A stretch of DNA of 11,755 nt from Archaeoglobaceae archaeon (GCA_015523685.1 WAJW01000224.1:1-11755), one strand, 5' to 3'; positions 1-7,841 are shown, numbered from the stretch's first letter. Numbers and translations: made by a program. The notes: generated by a model from the sequence alone, not told the origin.

Positions 1-1344
1 CTCCGACATTATCTTCCTTAAAACATCTTCAAACTCCATGTAGGTTATCCCGTCCTCTATCTCAAGGGGTCTCAGGAACCTCTCTATTTCCCTCTCTATC
101 TCCTCTTTTTTCACATCTCCATCAATCTCTGTATTCTTTGCATACTCCAGAGCGTTCTTTCCAGCCGCATATCCTCCCGCAACCGCCATGTGAACGCACT
201 TCATCTGGTCACTGCAGTCTCCCGCTGCAAACAGTCCCGGAACTGAGGACATGCAGTTCTCGTCTATTTTGATTCCAGCACCTACAATTTCCACGGGGCC
301 TGAGAGTCCTCCTTCTGAAACGGTAATCTCAAGCAGTTCCTCACTTATCCTTACGCCTTTCTGTCTCAAAAAGTCGGGAAGGGTTTCTTTATCAAGCCCA
401 AGAGTCTGTAAAAGATGTTCAAGTTTTTCTTCATCTATTCCCCGGCAATCCAGGTACAGGGGTCCATTTCCCCTGATAATTTCGGTCAGGCATGCATACA
501 CCAGTATGCTTCTCGGAGCCTTCTCGCCATCCGGATGATACCTCTCCATAAAGGGCTCTCCCTTTGAGTTGACGAGTCTCGCACCAAGACCCATGAATGC
601 ATTCAGCCCGGGAGCACTGAAGCCTTTCGGAACAATGGTCATCCTTGCGAATTCCATATTGGCGAGTTTTGCCCCAGCGTTAAAAGCAAGGACATGTCCA
701 TCACCGGTATTATAAGGGGACTGCCATGTATTGAAAGGATTGCTGTGGGGTGATTCGAACAATCTGTTGGCATTTCCTGAAGCAATGATCAGTGCTTTTG
801 ATCTCAAACAGTAAAATTCCTCATTTCTGTAGTTGAAAGCCAGCAATCCGAATCCACGGCTGAGTTTGAAAATTTTAACTGGTATCATCCTCTTCAAAAG
901 CTGGACTCCCTGAGATTTTGCATATCTGGCGAGTTTCTTGTTGATATCCTTTCCATTGAAATTGATCATATATGGCCCTGGTTGACCAAAAGACCGGGTC
1001 CTGATGAATTTTCCATCAAAGGTAAGAGGAACTCCCACGTTTTCCAGCCTTCTTATTGCCTCTTCAAGCTCATCGCAGAAGACCTTTTTGTGAATTTTTA
1101 GATTCACAATTCCGTATGCCACCTTTTTGACGTATTCCAGATAGGCCTTTTCTGTATCCCACTCCCCTTCCTTATTGAGATACGCCATGAAGTGGTCAAC
1201 ACCTCCAGCAGTGGAACCGCTCCGCACCGGGTTGCCCTTATCGAGAAGTGCAACCTCTCCTTCTCTCTCCCCTATTGCAATTGAAGCGTTTAATCCCGCA
1301 AGTCCTCCCCCAATAATTCCAATATCCACATCCAGTTTTTCCAT
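1..1344 (-). CDS. FAD-dependent oxidoreductase, AprA/fumarate-reductase flavoprotein-like (C-terminus cut by window edge)
   Basis: An uninterrupted minus-strand frame of 448 codons runs from ATG at 1344 off the left edge, so the C-terminus is missing. The N-terminus has the dinucleotide-binding fold (GGGLAG at about residues 12-17, then LLDKG with the acidic ribose-binding residue), and a second FAD contact reads LFAAGDCSD at about 370-378. The middle segment YNTGDGHVLAFNAGA (about 210-224) and the later LVNSKGEPF resemble the alpha subunit of adenylylsulfate reductase and its relatives in the fumarate reductase/succinate dehydrogenase flavoprotein family. That family moves electrons between FAD and a small substrate, usually with an iron-sulfur partner. 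No AprB-like partner is visible, though it could lie left of the window. The gene starts 5 bp after the TRAP permease stop, and a GGTGA ribosome binding site overlaps that stop, so it is the third gene of the transporter operon. This suggests action on the imported compound (inference). The true substrate is unknown; a genuine APS reductase seems unlikely in this setting. Confidence 0.8.
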   Translation of the reverse strand, partial: MEKLDVDIGIIGGGLAGLNASIAIGEREGEVALLDKGNPVRSGSTAGGVDHFMAYLNKEGEWDTEKAYLEYVKKVAYGIVNLKIHKKVFCDELEEAIRRLENVGVPLTFDGKFIRTRSFGQPGPYMINFNGKDINKKLARYAKSQGVQLLKRMIPVKIFKLSRGFGLLAFNYRNEEFYCLRSKALIIASGNANRLFESPHSNPFNTWQSPYNTGDGHVLAFNAGAKLANMEFARMTIVPKGFSAPGLNAFMGLGARLVNSKGEPFMERYHPDGEKAPRSILVYACLTEIIRGNGPLYLDCRGIDEEKLEHLLQTLGLDKETLPDFLRQKGVRISEELLEITVSEGGLSGPVEIVGAGIKIDENCMSSVPGLFAAGDCSDQMKCVHMAVAGGYAAGKNALEYAKNTEIDGDVKKEEIEREIERFLRPLEIEDGITYMEFEDVLRKIMSE

Positions 1345-1349
1345 ATGGC

Positions 1350-3227
1350 TCACCTTTGATCCGGATTGACTTTCCGATATTCAATAATCTGAGGTAATGT
1401 GCCCAGTAAAACAAGGATAAGTGATATGATCATCATGGCACTTTCAAATGAAGAGAACAGAAAGAGCAGGCTACCAATCATCACGGTTACTCTCTCAAAA
1501 ATTGAGAGTTTTTTTATCAGAAAACCGACCACTCCCGCACTGAAGAGCAAAATTGCGAGTGATGCTTTCAGGAAATATAGAAATCCCATGGAAAAAGAAC
1601 CTGACCCAAGCACAATATCCGGGTGTATGAGCATGAGGAATGGGATAATGTAGACGGGAATGCCAAAAATAAAAGCTCTGAAACCGGTTCTGAGAGGATT
1701 AGAATTGGCGATTCCGGCTGCAGCATAGGCAGCAATACAGATCGGAGGTGTGATCATTGAGATTACTGAAAAATACAGTCCGAATAGATGTGCGATAATC
1801 TTGGGAACACCCGATATGATAAGGGCTGGAATCGCCATTATTGCAGCGGTTATATACGCTCCGGTGGTCGGCATACCCATTCCGAGTATCAGAGCCACAA
1901 TGGCAACCATTACTGCGATCAGAAGAATCTGCTCTCCCCCGATCCCGACGAGGGCGGTTGAGAACTTCCTTCCCAGTCCAGAATACAGGAGTACACCGAG
2001 GATTATACCAGCCAGAGCAGATGGGATTGTTGCAGAGATGGTCATCTCAGAACCGCCCCATAAGGAATCAAGAACTCCTTTTGGGTTGAGTCTCGTATCT
2101 TTCTTTAACATCACTATGACATAGGTTGAGAGAACTGCATAGAATGCAACCTTCATTATGGCATATGGATACTTTATCAACAGAAGCACTATGACTATAA
2201 AAGGTATAAACAGGTGTCCTCCTTTTCTGATCTCTTCCGCAAATTTGGGGAGGTCCTCTCTTGGAAGCCCTCTAAGATTGTCTCTCCTCGCAATGAAATG
2301 AACTACACCATACACCCCAACGTAATACAGTATTGCTGGGAAAACGGCCGCAAGTGCCACATCTTTGTAGCTCACTCCGGCAAGCTGTGCCATGATAAAT
2401 GCAGCTGCTCCCATCACAGGAGGGAGAATTTGACCTCCCGTAGATGCCAGTGTTTCGACAGCTCCCGCATCCTCAGATTTGTAACCAACATTTTTCATAA
2501 GGGGAATTGTTACTGAACCTGTGGTGACGACATTGGCCACCGCACTGCCATTTATGCTCCCGATAAGCCCACTTGATATAACAGCAACCTTTGCCGGGCC
2601 ACCTTTGAGATGCCCAGCTATTGATATGGAAATGCTCATAAATTTCTCTATTGCACCGGATCTGATTAGAATTGCCGCCATAAGGATAAAGAGATAAACA
2701 TATCTCGCCACAACACTAAGCGGGATGGCATAAATTCCGCTTGTTGATAGATAGAGAAAATCTGAGAGATCATACAGGCTTAAACCCCTGTGAGTGAAAA
2801 ATCCTCCCGGTATTCTGTTCCCGATAACTGCATAAATCAGGGCTATAAGACCAAGTGCGGTAAATAGTTTACCTAAAACTCTTCTGTTTGCCTCGAGAAC
2901 GAGAAAAAGGGCCAGAATACCGAAATAGACTTCAAAAGGTTTTAATGGATCCACTAGAGGTGATCTTGAAATAAGCCTCTCGTAATTCAGCAATATCCAG
3001 GCGTTCGTAACTATGGCGATTATTATCAATACAGCATCTATCCCTATGGAAACCGATTTCCATTTTGATTGAAATGGGTGGATAAGAAAACAGATAATAA
3101 GAGCAAACATCAGGTGTGATGACAGGAGTACACCCAGAGGTATGGATGTAAAACCTGCTGTAAGCTGAACGATAGCCCAGATTATCCCTGTAATGTAGGC
3201 CAGTTGCTTTCTTGAAGGATATTCCAT
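1350..3227 (-). CDS. TRAP transporter permease, fused small and large subunits (TAXI type)
   Basis: This 625-residue, very hydrophobic protein has the length and layout of fused DctQM permeases that work with TAXI binding proteins. The N-terminal third (about 1-170) holds several membrane segments corresponding to the small subunit. The rest is the DctM-like large subunit, with conserved glycine-rich segments such as GLIGSINGSAVANVVTTGS, ASTGGQILPPVMGAAAF and LGMGMPTTGAYI. TRAP systems import organic acids using an ion gradient rather than ATP and act in the cytoplasmic membrane. The ATG lies 1 bp after the stop of the TAXI binding-protein gene (TAA-C-ATG) without a strong ribosome binding site close by, which suggests translational coupling. 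The stop is followed 5 bp later by the FAD protein gene. Substrate cannot be read from sequence. The nearby UbiD genes make an aromatic or other unsaturated carboxylate a reasonable guess (inference). Confidence 0.93.
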   Translation of the reverse strand: MEYPSRKQLAYITGIIWAIVQLTAGFTSIPLGVLLSSHLMFALIICFLIHPFQSKWKSVSIGIDAVLIIIAIVTNAWILLNYERLISRSPLVDPLKPFEVYFGILALFLVLEANRRVLGKLFTALGLIALIYAVIGNRIPGGFFTHRGLSLYDLSDFLYLSTSGIYAIPLSVVARYVYLFILMAAILIRSGAIEKFMSISISIAGHLKGGPAKVAVISSGLIGSINGSAVANVVTTGSVTIPLMKNVGYKSEDAGAVETLASTGGQILPPVMGAAAFIMAQLAGVSYKDVALAAVFPAILYYVGVYGVVHFIARRDNLRGLPREDLPKFAEEIRKGGHLFIPFIVIVLLLIKYPYAIMKVAFYAVLSTYVIVMLKKDTRLNPKGVLDSLWGGSEMTISATIPSALAGIILGVLLYSGLGRKFSTALVGIGGEQILLIAVMVAIVALILGMGMPTTGAYITAAIMAIPALIISGVPKIIAHLFGLYFSVISMITPPICIAAYAAAGIANSNPLRTGFRAFIFGIPVYIIPFLMLIHPDIVLGSGSFSMGFLYFLKASLAILLFSAGVVGFLIKKLSIFERVTVMIGSLLFLFSSFESAMMIISLILVLLGTLPQIIEYRKVNPDQR

Positions 3228-3228
3228 G

Positions 3229-4272
3229 TTATTTCATGTATCCCGCTTCTTTATAATACCTTTCTGCGCCTGGATGGAGAAGTTCACCGATATATTTATC
3301 CTTCCATGTGTCTTCAGGACTGTAAACTTCGAAGGCTGGGAATGCCTTCAGGATTGAATCCCGGTTTTCCGCAATTGCCTTGGCAAATGTATATGCTATG
3401 TCGTCGGGAAGGTTACTTGTCGTGAAGAACTCGGTGTACATAAGTATGGCGTGATAATCGGATTCCAGTCCGTTAAGCGTACTCTTCCAGATCTTATCGT
3501 TCGCTGGTATTTCTCCAACATCATATCTGAACTCTTTTATTTTGCTGTCGAGTTTCTCAGGGAATGGAAGATAGTTGAATTCATATGATGAGGTCAGCTG
3601 TGTCCAAAGTGGATGACCCTTCTGTATGACATGGAAGAACGCCTCCACTTTTCCGTCTGCAAAGAGAGATGAGATATCTGAAGGCTTTGCAGGGTACCAT
3701 TTGGCTCCCCACGAGAGAAGGTCATCTATTGTGAGATCCATTGTTTTAAGCATATACTGCAGGCATATTATTCCCGTACTGCCTTTAGGGAATGTGGCAA
3801 ACTTTACCGGATACTGTTTATCTACAAGCTCCTCCCAGCTTGTTATGCCTGTTTTTGTCATAATTGCTGTCGCAAAATACAGTTTGGACAGTTTTCCTGC
3901 AACCGCCCGAAGCTGTTTATAAGCTTTTTCAAAGGGCCACATACCGTTATAGGCCAGATAGTTTGTGCTCTGCTGTCCTGCACTTGCCAGATCTATTTTA
4001 CCTTCATCCAGCGCCTTAATTTCTGCACCTGTTCCTCCGGTAGGGATCACATCAACTGAAGAACCCTGTGGAAGGTATTTGGTAACCATCTCAGCAATGT
4101 TTGACGCAAGGATATAGTTCCCACTTCCTTCCGGTGGCGTTCCAACAGTTACGGTTACTGGTTGAGCCCCCTTTTCTGCGCATCCCAGAAAACCACTCCC
4201 CAGAAATGTGGATGCGCCTAAAAGCGCCACCCCTTTAACAAAATTCCTTCTCGATAGATCGCCCTCTATCAT
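3229..4272 (-). CDS. TAXI family TRAP substrate-binding lipoprotein, Tat-exported
   Basis: About 347 residues from ATG at 4272; an in-frame GTG at 4281 would add three residues. The N-terminus carries a twin-arginine signal (SRRNFVKG), a hydrophobic stretch, then FLGC, a lipobox-like end, so the protein is probably exported folded and anchored by lipid outside the cell. The mature part begins VTVTVGTPPEGSGNYILA and continues with TGGTGAEIKALDEGKIDLA, the typical start of TAXI (TRAP-associated extracytoplasmic immunogenic) periplasmic-binding proteins, followed by the KFATFPKGSTG region. These proteins capture the ligand for the TRAP permease encoded 1 bp downstream. The gene is first in its operon and has a TATA-like element about 30 bp upstream of the start. 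The ligand is unknown; TAXI proteins are much less characterised than DctP proteins. Confidence 0.93.
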   Translation of the reverse strand: MIEGDLSRRNFVKGVALLGASTFLGSGFLGCAEKGAQPVTVTVGTPPEGSGNYILASNIAEMVTKYLPQGSSVDVIPTGGTGAEIKALDEGKIDLASAGQQSTNYLAYNGMWPFEKAYKQLRAVAGKLSKLYFATAIMTKTGITSWEELVDKQYPVKFATFPKGSTGIICLQYMLKTMDLTIDDLLSWGAKWYPAKPSDISSLFADGKVEAFFHVIQKGHPLWTQLTSSYEFNYLPFPEKLDSKIKEFRYDVGEIPANDKIWKSTLNGLESDYHAILMYTEFFTTSNLPDDIAYTFAKAIAENRDSILKAFPAFEVYSPEDTWKDKYIGELLHPGAERYYKEAGYMK

Positions 4273-4301
4273 GCTACCCACGAACTCTCATTACAAATAA
4301 T

Positions 4302-4320
4302 TGTATTTAAGATTTATGAT
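4302..4320 (-). promoter_or_regulatory. Likely TATA/BRE promoter of the TAXI-TRAP operon
   Basis: Read on the minus strand, this stretch gives ATCATAAATCTTAAATACA, with a CTTAAATA TATA-like core preceded by an A-rich BRE-like block. The core lies about 35 bp from the ATG at 4272. The usual archaeal TATA-to-start distance of about 25 bp would put transcription start near 4282, leaving a leader of about 10 nt or less. A second AT-rich candidate (TTTTTAAAAA) lies at 4321-4330. The call is by pattern only. Confidence 0.45.
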
Positions 4321-4434
4321 GTTTTTAAAAACTTAACAACTTAAATTGAAATAGTAGTGTGAAAAAAACGACAACATATCCAATTTAACGTCTGTTGGCC
4401 CCCTTATGATATGTCAGCCTCAAAGATTATTCTG

Positions 4435-4832
4435 TTATTTATGAAAATTGATGGTATCTCCAAAATTCAGTCAAGTTCATCTATAATTTTGACAGGAGCG
4501 ACAATTTCAACCACGTCATCCTTATGAACAGTATATTCTCCTGGGACAAGGCAGACACATCCATATATCAAATCTTCGATAACCAAAGGGATTGCTATGG
4601 CGGTACAGAAATCCTCACCGGGAGGAACTATAAACTTTTCAAAAACGCACTCTTCTTGTATTTGTTTAAAAATCTCAAGGCTGTCTTTGTCTAGTTTCAC
4701 ATTTAGAGTGCCGGGAAATGGATTAAAACTGGTGGTTTTTTGATCCCTAACTCACTTAAAACTCATGAAGTACTTTCCAAAGCCCACTCCCTTAACAATC
4801 CTGCCGGATAAATATGCTCTATTCCAGCACAT
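4435..4832 (-). pseudogene. Broken archaeal CTP-dependent riboflavin kinase (nonsense codon plus 3' frameshift)
   Basis: The minus strand from ATG 4832 reads MCWNRAYLSGRIVKGVGFGK then YFMSFK, hits TGA at 4754-4752, and continues in the same frame as VRDQKTTSFNPFPGTLNVKL. It runs to a second TGA at 4469-4467 after ...VVEIVAPVKIIDELD. Shifting one frame there gives NFGDTINFHK and a stop at 4437-4435. The pieces together (about 132 codons) match the length and order of the DUF120 riboflavin kinase family: GxVvxGxGxGxYF, PfpGTLN, a TVHxDDVVEIxAP segment, and a closing GD-T-I motif. That enzyme makes FMN from riboflavin using CTP. The 77-codon stretch 4700-4467 stays open, but its GTG lacks a ribosome binding site and would omit the GTLN motif and N-terminal strands. 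The 5' end overlaps the HAD gene by 14 bp, so the intact gene was probably co-transcribed with it. Sequencing errors are the alternative explanation. Confidence 0.78.
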
Positions 4833-5490
4833 CGGTCAGACACCCTATTCTCTGGATTATCACATCGGCTCCAATTTTAGCAAGCCTCTCAGCAGTTGTA
4901 ACTCCTGTCAGAACCCCAATTGTTCTACAGCCCGCCTTTTTACCCATGATTATATCATCTATTGAGTCACCCACCACTGCACAATTCTCCGGTTCAACAC
5001 CAAATGTTTTACAGCATTTATAAACCCCTTCAGGGAATGGTTTGGGTTTTTCAACACTATTACGGTTCAGGTAGTTCAGTCTACCTCTCAAACCACTGAA
5101 TTCTGGAAATCTTCCAACAATTTCATCCCAGCTCCATTTAATGTTTGAATAAATGGCCAGAGAGAAACCGGACTTAATGAGTTCATTCAGAACATCCAGA
5201 GTTTCGGGAAAAGGTCTTGCATATCTGTAGTTATACTCCTGATAGATCTCTTTTATTGTTTCGATATACTCCTCTTTTTGCTTTTCCGCTATAATTTCAA
5301 TAAGCTCCATACCATCCGCCACAACATCCCTGATCTTCTGTATTTCACCGAAAGAATAATTGAATTCAATTCCTGTTATCTCTGCAGAGTCCTTTAAAAG
5401 CTTGAAATAGAAGTATGAGGTATCAATCAGGGTACCTTCGAGGTCTATTATCAGGCCTTTAACCCTCAATTTCCTCTTCATATCTCTCAT
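4819..5490 (-). CDS. HAD-superfamily hydrolase (phosphoglycolate-phosphatase-like)
   Basis: A 223-residue protein with all four HAD motifs. Motif I is DLEGT (nucleophile Asp16), motif II is Ser115 in YSNIKWS, motif III is Lys148/Lys150 in EKPKP, and motif IV is GDSIDD (Asp175, Asp178, Asp179). A helical insert at about 23-95 fits a C1 cap, as in phosphoglycolate phosphatase-like members. The residue two after the nucleophile, normally the Asp general acid of phosphatases, is Glu18 here, which may change or slow phosphatase chemistry. The gene lies 74 bp downstream of UbiD paralogue 1 on the same strand. A HAD subunit is part of Thauera phenylphosphate carboxylase together with UbiD-like subunits (known), so a role with the neighbouring UbiDs is possible (inference). 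That subunit is smaller (about 18 kDa) and of another HAD type, so this is not a clear orthologue. The start could also be the ATG at 5481. Confidence 0.88.
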   Translation of the reverse strand: MRDMKRKLRVKGLIIDLEGTLIDTSYFYFKLLKDSAEITGIEFNYSFGEIQKIRDVVADGMELIEIIAEKQKEEYIETIKEIYQEYNYRYARPFPETLDVLNELIKSGFSLAIYSNIKWSWDEIVGRFPEFSGLRGRLNYLNRNSVEKPKPFPEGVYKCCKTFGVEPENCAVVGDSIDDIIMGKKAGCRTIGVLTGVTTAERLAKIGADVIIQRIGCLTDVLE

Positions 5491-5564
5491 TTCAGATCTA
5501 ACCTGTAATGGCCATCTGATCTCAGTCTGGCCCGTCAGATTTTATTCTCTCTTTAGATTACCGA

Positions 5565-6944
5565 TTACAGTGATGGCGGGAATTTATCCTTCCATTCAAA
5601 GGGTTTGGTTGCATCAATGATTGCACGTGAATTGTAGAATTCTCCTTTCTCTTTTTTTTCAGGAGGTATTCTGGGGTCGAGTGGACCGGAGGTTGCTCTC
5701 TGGATAATATCAATTGAGGTTGCTGGATCGGAGCGTGTTATTATGGCCCAGATCACATCGTTGAGATCTGTGACGTCTATATCATCGTCCACCACAACAA
5801 TATACCTCCCGAGATAATTTGCCTGTGGGGTGGCATACACTGCATGCCCGACCTGGCGGGAGTGTCCCGGATACTGCTGTTTTATTGAAACTGCAATTAA
5901 AAGTCTACCTCCACCAACCCCAAAACACCATGCATTGGCGATTCCCGGGATGCCAATCTTTTTCAGTTCATTGTATAGAAGAGCCGATTTTATATACTGT
6001 CTCGCCTTGTCAGCATCGTATGGTGGTTTTTGAGGAGGAATTCCCAGAAGGATCGGGTTGTTTCGATAATAAACAGCTTTTACTTCTATAAATGGTTCAT
6101 CTCTCTGGGAGCTTCCATAGTAGCCCGTCCATTCACCGAAAGGCCCTTCCTCTCTTCTTTTATCTGGATATGAAAAGCCTTCAATGGCGATTTCAGAATT
6201 TGCAGGGATTGGAAGACCGGTAACCGGGCCTCTGACTACTTCTACCGGCTCACCTCTCCACCCTCCCACCCAGTCAAATTCACATATCCCCCAGGGAACT
6301 TCAATCATACTTCCCGCGAAGAGCAGAGGGTCTGAGCCAAAAACGATTGCCACGGGGCATGGTTCACCTCTCTCAAAGTATTTTTTTCGATGGATCCAGC
6401 CATGATGGCCCGGGGATACATAGAATCCAACGGTTTTTTCGTCAAAAAGCTGGTTTCTGTATGTTCCAACATTAACCCATCCTTCCTCAGGATCTCTTGT
6501 TATCACCATGCACCCTGTGCCTATATATGGTCCACCATCCTCAGGATGCCATTTTGGTACGGGAAATCTGTACAGATCAACTTCCTCATCCACAAGTTTA
6601 TTTTCAAACAATGGGGATGATTTCACGTATTCCGATGGTATTGGTTCAACATTCTCCATTTTTTTCTGAAAATATCTGACCAATTTAACCCTGTCCCCAT
6701 CCAGCGGAAATCCAAATGTCAACGCGATTCTGCGATCACTCCCGAAAATGTTGATCAGAAGTCTGAAACCAGGTTCATATCCCTTAAATTTATCAAAAAG
6801 CAGTGCAGGAGAATTTTCGAGATGGTTGAATCTCTCTGCAATTCTTCCAACATCTCCCAGATTTACCGACTCTTTTCTCTCAAGCTCACCCAGTCCTTCA
6901 ACTTTATCGAGCCATTCTCTGAGGTCTCTGTAGTCTAACTCCAT
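5565..6944 (-). CDS. UbiD family decarboxylase/carboxylase, paralogue 1 (canonical active site)
   Basis: 459 residues from ATG at 6944. This start is chosen over the ATG at 6974 because GTGGTGA lies just upstream, it avoids overlap with the TrmB gene, and the protein then begins MELDYRDLREW like paralogue 2. UbiD enzymes use prenylated FMN, Mn2+ and K+ to add or remove CO2 on unsaturated or aromatic acids in the cytoplasm. The family residues are all present: Asn158 and Arg163 in NVGTYR, His181 in SPGHHG, Glu222 in CEFDW, and the catalytic Glu266/Glu271 pair in EEGPFGE. The C-terminal VVVDDDIDVTDLNDVIWA motif is intact. It therefore looks catalytically competent if UbiX-made cofactor is available; no ubiX is seen in the window. 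It forms an apparent operon with the upstream TrmB regulator (14 bp gap) and the downstream HAD gene. The substrate cannot be told from sequence. Confidence 0.93.
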   Translation of the reverse strand: MELDYRDLREWLDKVEGLGELERKESVNLGDVGRIAERFNHLENSPALLFDKFKGYEPGFRLLINIFGSDRRIALTFGFPLDGDRVKLVRYFQKKMENVEPIPSEYVKSSPLFENKLVDEEVDLYRFPVPKWHPEDGGPYIGTGCMVITRDPEEGWVNVGTYRNQLFDEKTVGFYVSPGHHGWIHRKKYFERGEPCPVAIVFGSDPLLFAGSMIEVPWGICEFDWVGGWRGEPVEVVRGPVTGLPIPANSEIAIEGFSYPDKRREEGPFGEWTGYYGSSQRDEPFIEVKAVYYRNNPILLGIPPQKPPYDADKARQYIKSALLYNELKKIGIPGIANAWCFGVGGGRLLIAVSIKQQYPGHSRQVGHAVYATPQANYLGRYIVVVDDDIDVTDLNDVIWAIITRSDPATSIDIIQRATSGPLDPRIPPEKKEKGEFYNSRAIIDATKPFEWKDKFPPSL

Positions 6945-6958
6945 CGTTTCACCACATT

Positions 6959-7732
6959 CTAAATAGAATTCCACGTATTTTCAACAAGACATGCTATCGT
7001 TTCAACAAATACCCTGTAGTTTGTCCAGAATCCCACATCGTTTCCCACTTCGATATTCAGATCGTCAGGATTGAAGGCAAAGAAAATGACTTCCCTGGTA
7101 TCCACGAGCATGAGTTTGGCGGGATTGTTCTTAAAATTCTTCACCTCCATAAAGTTTTCAAGTTCCTTAATGGCTTTTTCATTTCTTTCAGTGACAGGAG
7201 CCATTAATCTGAAATTTGTTCCCTGATCTGAAATCTCTTTATACAGTTTTCCGTGTCTTCTGAACATTCTATGAACGCCATTCTCACTTGTCAGGATATA
7301 AACGAGTTCCGGCGGATCGGAAACCATTTCATCCATCTTCTCGTATATGTTTTTTCTCCCCCTGAGTTCCCAGATTTCCTGATTCTCGTGCATATCGCTT
7401 TCAATTCCAGATTTATTGACAACTTTCTGAAGTTCCCTGAATATTTCCTTCATCCTTCTGATCTTTTCTTCTTCTCTCTTAACAAGCTTTTCAACCATTT
7501 TTGAGGGAGGAAATGCCTTAAAACGCCTTGGTTTAATGGGTAGCTGTACAACGAATCCCTTCTCAATAAGTTTATTCAGAATCTGGTAAACATTTGTCCT
7601 CTCTATTTCAGTGACGTAAGAGATCTCTTTCGCAGAGGATGGACCATAATTCAGTAAGGCAAGGTAAACTTCCGCCTCCTCCTCTTTTAGACCGCTCTCT
7701 CTCAGGTAAATTACAATTTTCTCATTGCTCAC
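6959..7732 (-). CDS. TrmB family transcriptional regulator
   Basis: 257 residues, starting at GTG 7732 with GGTGG five bases upstream. Residues about 5-75 form a winged helix typical of TrmB proteins (EEEAEVYLALLNYGPSSAKE, then TNVYQILNKLIEKGFV). A charged coiled-coil linker (about 76-115) follows, then a C-terminal sensor-like domain with AKLMLVDTREVIFFAFNPDD and GFWTNYRVFVETI, as in TrmB proteins with a phospholipase-D-like ligand domain. Such proteins repress or activate catabolic and transport genes in archaea in response to small ligands, often sugars; here the ligand is more likely tied to the UbiD pathway (inference). The gene is first in the minus-strand operon with UbiD paralogue 1 and diverges from the UbiD 2-3 pair, so the shared 109 bp region is its obvious target. 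The GTG overlaps an ATG that is directly followed by TGA, so the ATG cannot be the start. Confidence 0.88.
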   Translation of the reverse strand: MSNEKIVIYLRESGLKEEEAEVYLALLNYGPSSAKEISYVTEIERTNVYQILNKLIEKGFVVQLPIKPRRFKAFPPSKMVEKLVKREEEKIRRMKEIFRELQKVVNKSGIESDMHENQEIWELRGRKNIYEKMDEMVSDPPELVYILTSENGVHRMFRRHGKLYKEISDQGTNFRLMAPVTERNEKAIKELENFMEVKNFKNNPAKLMLVDTREVIFFAFNPDDLNIEVGNDVGFWTNYRVFVETIACLVENTWNSI

Positions 7733-7780
7733 ATTTCCACCGTTTAAATTTAATTGAGTGAAATACTTTTCTCCTGTTAC

Positions 7781-7805
7781 TGTTGTTAAATTATTGACAA
7801 CAACA
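7781..7805. promoter_or_regulatory. Palindromic operator candidate in the divergent TrmB/UbiD region
   Basis: TGTTGTT (7781-7787) and its exact complement AACAACA (7799-7805) are separated by 11 bp of AT-rich sequence. The element ends directly against the BRE/TATA of UbiD paralogue 2 and lies about 50 bp upstream of the TrmB start, the expected place for an operator controlling both directions. That the adjacent TrmB protein binds it is inference. Confidence 0.5.
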
Positions 7806-7819
7806 AAAAACTTTTATAG
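7806..7819 (+). promoter_or_regulatory. BRE/TATA promoter of the UbiD 2-3 transcript
   Basis: The sequence AAAAACTTTTATAG combines an A-rich BRE with a TTTTATAG TATA core. A 25 bp offset places transcription start at about 7838-7842, at or next to the ATG at 7842. The bases between are purely AT-rich with no Shine-Dalgarno match, so the mRNA is probably leaderless. Confidence 0.6.
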
Positions 7820-7841
7820 TTTATTCTATAAATAATTTATC

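Noticed and set aside
4374..4414. ACATATC/GATATGT inverted repeat downstream of the riboflavin kinase relic
   Set aside because: Arms are only seven bases, separated by 27 bases in AT-rich DNA, and there is no further pairing. Chance is likely.
4467..4700. 77-codon protein as a stand-alone gene, GAF-domain fragment or phenylphosphate carboxylase gamma subunit
   Set aside because: Homology to riboflavin kinase continues on both sides of the frame (PFPGTLN upstream, GDTI downstream after a shift), which explains it better as the middle of a broken gene.
5514..5540. Inverted repeat ATCTGA/TCAGAT followed by TTTTATT between UbiD 1 and the HAD gene as a terminator
   Set aside because: The T-rich tail lies on the plus strand, but both flanking genes are on the minus strand. 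Six-base arms with a 15-base loop are weak.
7730..7734. Overlapping ATG-TGA start-stop at the TrmB GTG as a regulatory minimal reading frame
   Set aside because: A two-codon ATG-TGA overlapping a GTG arises easily by chance, and there is no further evidence. The GGTGG site serves the GTG.
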